DNA from: Calamus simplicifolius
Lineage: Eukaryota > Streptophyta > Magnoliopsida > Arecales > Arecaceae
Assembly: GCA_900491605.1 (NCBI GenBank)
Contig: UESW01003878.1
Location: forward strand, 988,920-1,052,919
Direction: 5' to 3'
Length of the DNA: 64,000 nucleotides
Position numbers and translations under genes: made by a program. Position 1 is the stretch's first letter. Every line of letters begins with the position of its first letter. The notes under the pieces are model-generated. The model was not told the DNA's origin. It did no database searches and saw nothing but the letters and a program-made list of their open reading frames with translations. Shown in pieces: positions 53,294 through 64,000 of the stretch.

Positions 53294-55679
53294 TGGATTT
53301 AATCATTTTCCATCAAGAACACAAGCAACTTAGACATGTATTATATTGCAACAGTTTCAGTGATTAGAAATATTACTCCATGAATTATTTGCACCTGAAC
53401 ACAGGGCAATCTTTTTTTGAGGCTATATGCTGTACCATTAAAAATATCTGATCCTCCTTTATTTTTATGAGCCTATGCTTGCAAATATTGGCATGCACTC
53501 AAGACACCTTATACACAGAACTAGTTCTTAAACTTGATGTAATTGAGAGCAAATGACATGCATCTGATGATATCAATTTATATTTTTTGCAATCTGATGC
53601 GGAATCATATGGTGATCTTGTGTGAAAGGGAGGGGGTTATTTTTAAGAAAAGGGAAAAATATGCTTGTTCTATCAAATTCAATATATTGAAACTATAATA
53701 TCACAAAGAATATGCTCCAGTGCATCCCTTTTTTTAAAATTATGAGGCTTTTAAATCTCAGTTGTTCAGTTAAAAAGAACAGAAACAACATCTTAACTAT
53801 GATTTAGTTTCGCTGGTTAGTTGTTGGCTGTAACTTGATGAAGCGTAGAGTCAGATCAGATTGGTGAATGAGGGGATGATGGCAGGTGAGAAGCATTAAC
53901 AAGGAGAGAGGTGACAGTGGAGTGGTGGAATGCCAAAAGAAACCATGTGAATTGATGCTGCATTTTTGTTGCCTCCTTGTTTGACAAATTAATAGACCAT
54001 GAAAGAAATTGTGGTTTAGGTTTGGTAAACAGAGTGGGGGGAAGATACTAGCATGGTAGTGGGCCATGATAATGCAGCGATTATGAGGGGGAAGGAAGCT
54101 GGAAGATTGAATGGGCTGCATTGTCAGTACTTTGACAAAAAAAGCAGTTTAGGGTATGGCTGCAGCCCTTTGATGAAAAATTAGGAGTGATAAAAGGATA
54201 GAGTGGTTAGGAGAGAACATGTGGCAGTTGCCATACTCTATTCACTGTTCTATGGTAGTGTTTTAACATTTGGTGCATGTAGTTGTCTATATAATTGTAT
54301 ATGCATATATGGTCCCTTGACTACACCATATTCCCTAAGTGCAGCTATATGCAATCAAGCTGCATATGGATTGAAAAGATAGTTTGCCTAGTACTTTGCA
54401 AATGCATATATAACACAATTATTATTATGTTGCTGCATATGTGGCTTATTCATCATTACATTACTGCATATGTGGCCCTCCTACGACTGCACTATGCATA
54501 TAGGGTAGGTTCAAGCTGATACTTAGGTTGGATTTGGGTTTCAGATCAATTGAATATGTGTATACTTATAATGTCAATATGTTGATTATGTTGTGATTAT
54601 GACTCTTAAGTATTGAGTAATAAGCACTAATTGCTAGGTAGTGTTGTGATTAACTTTTATATTATTTATTAAGAGTTTCTTTATTATTTATTATATTCAA
54701 TATATTTCGTTTATTTTTTAAATATTTAAATACAATATGTGGCCTGTTTGATTTGTATACTCTATGTGGTCCTTTGACCACCTGCATATCATAACCACCT
54801 TTTAAAACACTAACTAGCGGAGGGAAGAGCAAACAACATAAAATACTCTTCCATTTTTGGGAAAATTGGCCCATAGAAGTGTCTTAATCTATTGTACTTG
54901 CTGTGATACATACACTCGAAACTGGTGACTATGGGACAAATATGAAGCTATCTTAGCCATTCCTGTTGTAGTAATGGACTGTTAGGAATGATTTGGACGG
55001 GGCATATGCAAATTAGAAAGCATCTGGCAAAAACTTATCACATAACTTGTCTATGATGCATTTGTTTAGTTAATGCAAAATAATATGTTTACAACATTGA
55101 TATGAGCTTGGCCCCAATGGGATATTACAAAGTGGATGTGGCATTATTGTCGATTAAAGGCTCTGGCTAAGGTATAAACTTTATCAAGGCACATCTTTAT
55201 CTTGAGATATGTTTACCATGTATTGTCTCTGTTTTAGGTTAGATTTGTATATTTACCTTGTCCGGTTGAAAGATTCGAATCTAAATACAAATAGATCGTT
55301 AATTTTCAGTTAGTGTACATGCATTACCACTTATAATGGATGAAAATTGATTAGATACAGAATAGATATTCGTGCATCCATATCTCTATCCATTCTTATT
55401 TGGCAAATACATATATGGATATGCATATTGATTAGTGCCCGTTTATATTTTAAATAAACAAAAGTACAAATCAGATATTAACAATGAAGATATAAAGGTG
55501 GATAGAAATTAGATGTTGAAGTTTGTTCTAAAGATATTTTTCGCTATGTTTTATTAACTCAAAGTATGTATACAAGCCCACCAATTATTTTTTTATTATT
55601 TTTAAGAAACAAATGATCAAACATAAAACAACAAAGAAATAAATGCATCCACTTGGCCACATGATTTTCCTTTTTACTA
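53294..55679. other. AT-rich stretch with no gene recognised
   Basis: Possibly intron or flank of the 51005 gene. The motif GCATATRTGG occurs about six times at 54299-54500. No exon seen. Confidence 0.45.
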
Positions 55680-55862
55680 TTATTTTTATTGGGAAGAAGA
55701 GGTCCACAGGTTTTTAGGCTACAAAACTAGGGGGCAACCTTCTCCCAAATATCCCTTATCCCCCAAATCAAATCCTAGCTAAGGTGTGATTTGAACCTAG
55801 GTCTCTTGGTACAACTATGGAGACTTTGCCAACTTGGTCAGCTCATACCTTCAATCACATGA
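55680..55862 (-). mobile_element. tRNA-derived SINE
   Basis: On the minus strand, GGTATGAGCTGACCAAGTTG, then GGCAAAGTCTCC (A-box-like) and AGGTTCAAATC (B box, about 55798-55788), with the downstream body reaching an AT-rich tail near 55680. Box spacing and order fit a tRNA-derived SINE. Confidence 0.6.
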
Positions 55863-57629
55863 CCTGTTAGCGGATCCTAATAATTCTGCTAAATTACACA
55901 CTGGGTTAAATGGGTGACTCGTAAAGATGTAGGGCACCAAATTGAAAACATGATGTTGTCATATATTTCCCATTTGAATTTATGAGATCTATATGGGACT
56001 AAACATGCTTAAAAATGTATTTGGACATTTGAATACAAATTGGATATTTATGTGTCTACATCCATATCTTCTTTTCCTTGATATGAAAATGGAGATATGT
56101 TTCTTGAATCTCATCTCCATTTCATCAACAATTTATGTTTACTAAGAATCAACTATTTTTAAGTTCATAGTCTTTTTTATAGATTTTCTATTTTCTGGAC
56201 TACTTAGATCTTAATTACAATTACAATGTTAATGGTCTAGACTGATAGATGTAAACTTTGACTAAGTTCATTTTGGACATGAGAACCCTTGTGTGACGGA
56301 GGACAAATATAAACCAAATATGGTTTTAGTGTTGTGAATTGAAAGCAAGGAATTAGTCAACCATATTATATCTTGAGAAAGTGAATCCAGGGTTTAGGAC
56401 TTTGGACAAACAACAATTAAATTTTGGGACAAAAAATGAAGCCTGATGCTGAGGATGACAATGAACAAATCTTAACAAGATTTGAATATTTGAACTAAAT
56501 CCAGGCTTTAGATTGACCAAAGATAAACCTTAATAAATGTTAGTTTATGTAATGTGAACTAAAGGTATTAAGCTTTTCTCAACATGAATAAAAGGTAGAT
56601 TGATCATAGGGAAACCTCATCCAATTTAGGTTTTACATCCATCAACTAGGGATCAATGAGATGAATTAATTCTGTGCCTTTTGTTCTTTGAGGCTCAAAT
56701 TTGGCACAAACCTGAAAGCAGAACATTAACAATAATTCTCATAAACAAGGAAAGTTGGATACTTTGAGTTATACACACCAAGGTTGGCTTTTCCATGCCA
56801 TGACATGGCAATTTAAAGAAGAGGCACCATCGTTGCCATAAACTGCTTTCAGCAACTAGTTGATTGGTGTCCTTTAGTTTTCTTGCATTAGTTTAGAGTT
56901 TTGATGAAAAAATCATGAAAAATTCAAAAATGTTGAAAGAAAGGAAAATAAAAGAAGTTGTAAAAAATTATTACAAAATATTTCAAGTATTTTGTTTCTT
57001 AGGGAAGAAAAGGTTCCATCCAAGGCAAATCTCAATACATGAGATGCATTATCCGAGACTGGAACCTATAACCTCACCCAATTTACAAAGAGCATATTTT
57101 GATATGTAGGTTTTTCATTTGTGTAGTTTTGATGGCTTTAAGTTGAAGATTTGAAGTTTATACTGCATATTACTGCAATGCATAAATTTTTACGCCATCA
57201 TAAGATATACATATTATTTACTCCTTGGACTTTAGCAAGAGCTTTTTAGTGCCTATTGTATTCAAATATTTTCATCACTTTGAATTAGAATTTGTAATAT
57301 ATTCAATGTTCACATTTCTTTTTAATATTTTTAAGGTAACAACTACTTAACTGAATACATGTACTTAGTTAATGCTTTATGTGACTTATATATAGAAAAA
57401 AAGGTGTTGCCATCATCAGTGGTGTCTTCTATTTAGTCATATGCATTAATCTTTGTTATATATATATATATATATTATGTTAAAGGTCTTTATGGAGTAC
57501 TTTGCCCATTATGGGTAAGGCTTATCTTTCACACCCTTTTTTAACTTGAGAAATTAGGGAAAAATTAGAGAATGTAGGCATTGTATAACTTATGTTCTTA
57601 GATATGAAGAAATACAACCAAATTATGAT
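55863..57629. other. AT-rich intergenic stretch
   Basis: No gene. (TA) run at 57459-57475. A weak second SINE-like block (minus B-box-like GGTTCCAGTC) lies near 57000-57080. Confidence 0.4.
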
Positions 57630-58155
57630 ATACTCAACTCATCTAAGACTTTTTCCAACTATATGGGGTCGGCTACATGAATCTGCTTTTTTTGCTCTGC
57701 TATATTCTGGACTAAGTTGACACTCAAATTACTAATAGCTATATCTTTCTTAATTATTTCTATATTAGTTTATGTTTATCTCTACCTATATCATTACCAT
57801 GGACTGTTAAAAGATCACTCTTTCTAACTAGAGCATCTAAAGGCCTTCGTTTTATATGTCCAAACCACCGTAATCGGTTTTCTCTTATTTTATCTTCAAT
57901 TGGGTTTATTCCTATTATTTCTCGTATATATTTATTTTTAATTCTATCTTTTAAAGTTTTACCACATATCCATCTTAATTTGCCCATTTTGGTTACATTT
58001 AATTTATTCACATATTGTTTCAGTATTAGCCAACATTCTATTCCATATAGCTTTTATAATTTTTTTAATTTTAATGGGATGCGTCGATCATAAAATACTC
58101 TTGAAGCACTCCACTTAATCCATCCTGTATTAATTCTATGATTCACATCTGAAAG
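57630..58155 (-). mobile_element. RTE-type LINE, 3' fragment (minus strand)
   Basis: On the minus strand the frames read WIKWSASRVFYDRRIPLKLK, KLYGIECWLILKQYVNKLNV, MGKLRWICGKTLKDRIKNKY and RENRLRWFGHIKRRPLDALV, the RTE reverse-transcriptase tail, ending with the CCCATATAGTTGGAAAAAGT 3' terminus. One or two stops. Same family as 15512-15870. Confidence 0.85.
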
Positions 58156-58158
58156 AGT

Positions 58159-59760
58159 TGTACCCTAAAAGCCAATCGCAATTTAATTATAATATGGTTT
58201 CTTTTATTCTTCCAAATCATGTGCATGATATTTTGTTTATAAATAAAAGGCATTATGTTTCATCATTCGCTGCTTATAATTATGATGAACCCCATAGATT
58301 AGGGCAATGGTTTTAGGGCTATGATGAGATCATGCCAGTGAGACCTAAAATCGTAAAACCCTAATCTAAAACATTCTTAGTCGATGGTACATTGAGTCGG
58401 GGATCAATGCTACCAGAAAGACTGAGTATGCTCGATGCAGAGGGTGATTGATCTCACAATCACTTGTGTGAGATACTAATACAAAGATGTGGGTGCTCAT
58501 TAGAGGAATGAGTTCACTGAATTGATCTACCAAGAGAACATCTTATAGATGTTTACTTATTTGTCAAAAGATGATTCTCTAAGTGAAAGTTGTGTAGGTG
58601 ATCCTTAGACCTGAGATCATCATAGCATCTTGTGCATATAAATCCATATTTTGGTTTACACTCATTAACGGCATTAAGTTGTGTACGAGGTATTTTGGAT
58701 ATGGTGGATTGTGTATGAAGATTGTGAGTAAATCAACAAGGAATCAATCACTTCTAGTAAGAGAAGCTTACATTCTACTTGCTCTAATTTTATGATGATT
58801 CAAGAAGTCTTTGATCAAAGCAGAATAAAAAATATGAAAGTTTCTAATCTTTCATTAATTGAATTATCATTAGAAGATTAAGAGATACATGAATAAGTAA
58901 TTAGGTTTGACATTGATCTATACTCATACTTATTCGAGGTGCAGCATGATTGAAGGATTGAATTGCACGGTAATTTGCCACTGAAGGGTATATTTGTTAT
59001 ATCCACCAAATTCCATATCTTCCGGGTAGACATGATATGTTGCTAGACGTCAATCTTGTCTTGTAGGTTTGATTGGATTAAAGAGTTTGATTTGATCAAC
59101 AATTAGAAAGGATTCTAATTGTTAAGTTTGGGATCGCATTGTTTGGACCTATAAGGAATAGAAATGTTCTAATCATGGTAGGTCAACTTACACCCATACC
59201 TACTGCTGGCTAGATGTGGAACCCAATGGGTCACACACAAACTGATCAAGGATCTAATTGGATTAGATCATGTTTGTAGGATAGATATGCTAGCACGTGT
59301 TGCAAACTCTAGCTTTTGATTCAAATTGGATTCGAATCTTATTCTTGTATTAGGTTAATCTAATATGATTAGATCATGACCTAATGTGGGTTGGTCAAGA
59401 GTTGAAGCCCATTTGGCTTTATTTGGATCATTGGATGGCTCTTTGGATAATGGATTTGGACCGTTGGTCAGTAGCTTGATTTGGACCATTGGATGATGAT
59501 GTCTTATTCTGGATCATTGAATGATGTCTTAATCTGGACCATTGGATGATGTCTTAATCTGGACCATTGAATGATATTTATTTTGGACATTATCGTGAAA
59601 TAAATGGTGGGAGGTTATCAATATGAAAAGGGCATGAATAAGGCTTATTGGCGGATAAGTCTTTTGAGCGTATACGCCTTTCCGCTCTCTTCATAGCGCC
59701 TCTCTCCGTAGCGCCTCATCATGATGAGGCGCTATGCTTAGGACATTTATGATAACCTAG
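58159..59760 (+). mobile_element. LTR-like remnant, probably non-autonomous retrotransposon
   Basis: It begins TGTACCCTAAAAGCCAATCG at the point where the LINE stops, in a form I associate with plant LTR starts. No protein frame, no clear second LTR and no target duplication found. Treat the right border as a guess. Confidence 0.3.
59709..59734. repeat. 26-bp perfect palindrome
   Basis: TAGCGCCTCATCA is followed immediately by its exact reverse complement. A further TAGCGCCTC copy lies just upstream (about 59692). Confidence 0.95.
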
Positions 59761-62604
59761 AACACCCTTATTTTTTTGAATCCTTTTCCTTTTCTCCTCT
59801 TTCTCTTAGCACATTCTCCATCCTATCTGACCTTTTTGTCACTTTGGCAACACCATTCCCTTTCCCTTTCCTCCTTTCGTCTCTCTCTCCTCTTCACTCT
59901 AAATCACCCTCTCCACTCTCCCTCATCTTTTAATTAAGTTTTAAAAATAAAACTACTGTTAGATAAGTCTCATCTTACAGTTGCAAGATTTTGGCTTAGA
60001 TTGGGTAGATTCAAGCTTAACACTGGTGAATCCTCTATGCTGGAGTAAGTTGGTGGACTGGATTTATTCTGTAAGGTTCTTTCACTTTTTAGTTCCATAA
60101 AGAATCTTTGGAAAGGCTGTCAATGTCTGCCCTTCTCCTTAATTTCTTTAAAGTGGAATTCACCATGGCTTTTGTCCAAAAGTTGCAAAAAATCTATATT
60201 TAGTTGTAAGAGTGCTCATTGAAGGTATTCCAAATCTTGGATTATAGGTAAGTTTCTATCCCGTACTTAAAATTCTGAAAAAAATGTATGTGGAAGATTA
60301 TTATTTTCTCATCTTTTCCTTGTAATAGTTTTGATTAATTGCGAAATTAAATGGTGCTTGGTGATCAGTTGACTGTACTTGGATTTTTGACATATTGTTA
60401 GAATTAGTAATTAACGTAGATGAGAAATGCTACAACGTAAAATTCCAAATTTTCTTCTTTTAACTCAAAAATAGGACAAATAACCAAGAATCAGCAAAAA
60501 TAATTAATTGAATATGAAGTTGGCAAGATTTCAAATGACACTAAAAACACAAATATGATGCATAATTTATGATCAATTGATTCAATTTTTACTAGTTTTG
60601 CTTGAATATGGCTAAAACCACCAAATCTGGTCCGAAACTAGATTCATTTGCCAAAATTGGTGAACATGGGAATGTCTAAAACGACCAAGTCCAAAACTAG
60701 CTTTGTTTTGGCAAAACCAATGAATGCAGCTAAAACCTAAGAATAGCTATTAGTTTCAGCTTAGTTCCAAGATGTGTCAGTTTCATATGCAAGTTAAAAC
60801 CTTTTCCAACTCTCAATTTATTATTATTATTATTTACATGTATATCCTTATAAATATTTGAGATTTCATGTATAATCTTGCAAATTTTCTATATACATAC
60901 CTACCATTATAAATTATTTCTTTTACATATATGTCCTTATATATACTTGAAACTGCACGTATACCCTTGTAAATTTGCTATTTACATGGATACCCTTATA
61001 AATCTTTTCTTTTGTATATATACCCAAATAAATATATGAAATTACATATATATTGCCACAAATTTTTGCTTTTTATGTGTATACCTTTAACACGATAAAG
61101 GTAGATGCGCAAAAGGAAATAATTTATAAGTCTATACGCACAAATTGTAAATTTATAAGGGTTTACACATAATTTTTGATGTTTATAAGCCTATAATGTA
61201 AATATATGCAAATAGTAAATTTATGAGGGTATATACATAAAAATCCCTTTTTATTTTATAACCTGAGATTCTGCTGGGATGCCCTTTGGTGAAATACTAC
61301 ATATATTAGTATAAATATAAAGAATTAAAGGTTTTGATAAATATCATGTTAAGGCTTACATTGTTGCCAATGTTCATGACTTACATTACCAATATTTTTA
61401 TAGAGTTACACCACCACCTAAGTTCTTATTAGCTCCAATGATCTAATGGAACCTCAATCAACTGGAGAACTAGCATCCGTAGTCCCACTCTGTATATAAT
61501 GGCTAAGAATTTGCTATAGCTTGAATATTTTAGGTGTCCATGCTGATCTGCAAACCAGAGTATATCACACTATGAGTTGATTGCTTTTTACTAGTCCAGA
61601 TAGGTTATATGAGCCATTGTGATACTTTTACCTTGAAGCAGTTGTCCTCATACTATACTCGTTAAAACAAATCTTTGTGAAAGAAAAAAATTATGGTCTT
61701 TTTTGGATCTCAATAAGTGGCATGCCTGAATTGCATTACTTGGATGGAATGACATTGCTTTAGACAAACATTTTATTAGATTCTTGCTTCCTAAAATATT
61801 TAGTGAGCACCTCTTCTGTATTTAAATCCATTTTTGCATCCAACTCAGTTCAACTTACCGAAAGTAAATCAGATTAACTTTAAGGTAAGTCATAAACCAT
61901 CATCTTCGCTTCTCCCTTCTATTTTATTTGATAAAGATATGAGATCTTGCATTACTAAAGAGTTAAGTTGATTCATTTCCATCATATTCAGCACAACTAC
62001 AACCTTTGTTATAGCTATCTAGGTTGTAATGAATCATAATCATAACCATCTATTCTTTTCGCAACGATTTGGGGTTTGCTTTATAGATACTCATTTGCAG
62101 AATTGGGTCCATTTTATAATTTTTGACTTATTTTACATCCAGCTGTCCAATCTGATGACAACCATTCACTTTTCTCATCCAGGCTTGCGATTGGCAATGA
62201 TATTGTTAGTCATGAATATTTTATATTTAGAGAGAGACAAAATGATTGGTTTTATTAAGCAACTTCATATTTACTTTCTTTGTTTTTACCATTCTCATAT
62301 CTTATGTGATAACACGGAAATGACTTCTTTACACTTAGGGGTAAGGCTGCATAGATCCGACTCTCTAGACAATAGTAGGAGTCTCGTGCATTGGATCATC
62401 CTTTTATATCATATGGATAGATTATAACTTTTTGCATTGTTTCATCTGTCTAACTTTGAATTATCAAAATGGATATAATTTGAGATTTTAATCTTTATTT
62501 ATGAATTTGGAACGAGTTCAACAATCCGAGTTTGCAAGGTGAATTGGGACTTATCTCAATGTTAACAATGTCACACTTACCAACTTAGCAACTAGAGGTT
62601 TTAG
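59761..62604. other. AT-rich intergenic stretch
   Basis: No gene recognised. 60840-61250 has irregular repeats of 'TATACCCTTATAAAT..' words. Confidence 0.45.
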
Positions 62605-63823
62605 GTTTGTGTTGACGCCAAATCACCGTTCTCGAACGTCGGCGAGCGTCCGATCGCCTCCTCCGGCAAGCCCGAGATTCTCCGGCGAGCTTCTTGCGCC
62701 TGTGGGCCTGTAAACAAGTCCCGGAGGCCGGAGATTTCGGCGGGAACCCTCCGACGCTCAAGTCAGTGCTCTGGGTAACAACCATGAGCTTGAGGAAGCT
62801 TGAAAGAGAGAAGAAGAGAGATGCTTAGAGCCGTGCTCTCTGTGAGCAAGAATGAGCATTTAGGAGTGGGATGAGTTCGTTATCTAGTCGGGGGTCCCTT
62901 TTACTCATTTTATAGATACTTAGAGTTTGTCTAGCTTGAGTAGTTGAGGCTTCATAATGATGACTTGTCAGAGCATTAATTGATGGCAGCAACAGTGGAG
63001 CTTATCTCCATGTGACGTGTCAGGCTGCAGGCCGTGTCCCGTCAGAGTAGGCGGCTGCAGCTGGTTGACATGTGCTATTTTGGTTTGGACAGCTGTCGCA
63101 GACTGTTGCAGAGCGTGGCCGATCGTTACAGTGCTTGCTAGACGTGTCCCCTACGTGCTTGGCCTGGACTGTTGTTGCAGGAGATAGTGGACCACGTGGT
63201 AGTTATAGACAGTTGGTGGACCACGTGGCTGTGTCAGGCGGCTCGAGGCCAAGGCCGAGGTTGGAGGCCGAGGCCGGGGCCGAGGCGGAGGCTGGAGGCC
63301 GGGGCCGAGGCGGAGGCTCGAGGCTCGAGGCCAGCCGAGGCGGAGGCTGGAGTCCGAGATCGAAGCCGAAGCGGAGGCTGGAGGTCGGGGCCGAGGCGGA
63401 GGCGGAAAGCTCGAGGCCGGGGCCGAGGAGGGAGCTCGAGGCCGGGGCCGAGGCCGACTTGGAAGATGCCGGGGCGAGGCCGACTTGCATGATGCCGGGG
63501 TGAGGCCGACTTGGAAGATGCCGGGGTGAGGCCGTCTTGCATGATGCTGGGGCGGGGCCGACACCGAGTGACGAGTCGAGGGGAATAGGCTCGAGGCCGA
63601 GGGGAACAAGCCCGAGGCCGGACAGAAGCTGGCTCCATGCGGAGGAGAGAGAAAAGGTGGCGGACGGGGGGAAGGCCGAGGCGCCAAGTCCGGAAGCTGA
63701 GGGCGAGGGGACCCCGGAGGCCGAGGTGACCTCGGAGGCCGAAGCTACCCTTTGCGACCGAGACGGGGCTCCTTCAGCTTTCACTGTCTACTCCAATGGC
63801 GTTGGATCAGCCACATCAGTTTG
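62605..63823 (-). mobile_element. E3: solo LTR of an E2-related Tat element, TSD GTTTG
   Basis: 62610-63818 runs from TGTTGACGCC to CCACATCA and is flanked on both sides by GTTTG (62605-62609, 63819-63823). It shares CCTCCGACGCTCAAGTCAGT (62748 region) with the E2 LTRs at the same position, has a minus-strand TATA (ATCTATAAAATGAG, 62909-62917) where E2 has one, and a GC-rich array in the same place. There is no PBS or PPT next to it, so a solo LTR left by LTR-LTR recombination is the best reading. Confidence 0.85.
63238..63745. repeat. GC-rich GAGGCCGAGGCC array in the E3 LTR
   Basis: Irregular units of GGCCGAGGCGGAGGCTGGAG type, then about five copies of a 31-bp GGCCGACTTGGAAGATGCCG-containing unit (about 63450-63560). 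The overlapping Arg/Pro/Gly-rich open frames on both strands are composition artefacts. Confidence 0.85.
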
Positions 63824-64000
63824 ATTCTTAGACGGTGCATCCCAAGTATTTGGACCTGGGAAGGTGTCATGCAGGTGGGTCCCCTTCTATTACTCTTTAA
63901 AAAAAAAGAATCAAAATCTGCAGGATCCTGTAAGAACTAAAATTATTGGGATTCAATTTAATATTTGGGATACCTGTGGGGACTTGCTTTTTGGCAGCTT

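Noticed and set aside
62010..62430. 132-codon frame at 62029-62427
   Set aside because: AT-rich, no domain, no splice or promoter context.
63072..63824. Overlapping Arg/Pro/Gly-rich frames on both strands
   Set aside because: GC-rich U3 array of the E3 solo LTR.

Overview
The window is nuclear DNA of a flowering plant, probably a monocot. The signs are spliced genes with GT/AG introns, a very GC-rich aquaporin gene in AT-rich surroundings, Tat-type Ty3/gypsy retrotransposons, and RTE/L1 LINE, SINE and FAR1-type MULE remains. I cannot name the species. Most of the 64 kb is transposable-element DNA.

Layout. (1) 1-8603: 3' part of a Tat-lineage element (E1, + strand): decayed pol end, tandem arrays, an antisense 'transposase_28-like' gene, polypurine tract and a 1,000-bp 3' LTR. 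(2) 8604-15013: introns and the last three exons of a calcineurin-like metallophosphoesterase gene (+). E1 probably sits in an upstream intron. (3) 15014-18370: intergenic, with RTE and L1 LINE fragments. (4) 18528-19479: complete three-exon TIP3-type aquaporin gene (-), with TATA and ABRE/G-box upstream. (5) 21576-39076: a complete Tat element (E2, - strand), LTRs 1,670 and 1,698 bp, TSD GATAT, PBS, PPT, gag-pol with two RNase H domains, and three antisense promoter-bearing cassettes separated by hairpin satellites. (6) 39955-50721: a 9.1-kb MULE with about 400-bp TIRs, two oppositely oriented GTGTCG satellite arms, a truncated FAR1-like transposase, and a small coiled-coil gene homologous to one in E2. 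The whole is flanked by 817-bp direct repeats. (7) 50722-53293: 5' exons of a gene with a SKEERRAMIESFV motif. (8) 53294-62600: AT-rich intergenic DNA with SINE/LINE/LTR remnants. (9) 62605-63823: a solo LTR of an E2-related element with TSD GTTTG.

The most interesting pattern is a repeated architecture. Small antisense gene cassettes with their own TATA boxes alternate with arrays whose units are short perfect hairpins, and the stems change in a compensated way between arrays and elements. One cassette type, an approximately 95-100-codon coiled-coil protein, occurs both in a gypsy retrotransposon and in an unrelated DNA transposon, each time embedded in tandem repeats.

Host genes visible: the metallophosphoesterase 3' half, TIP3, and the 5' part of the SKEERRAMIESFV gene. 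They have no evident functional link.
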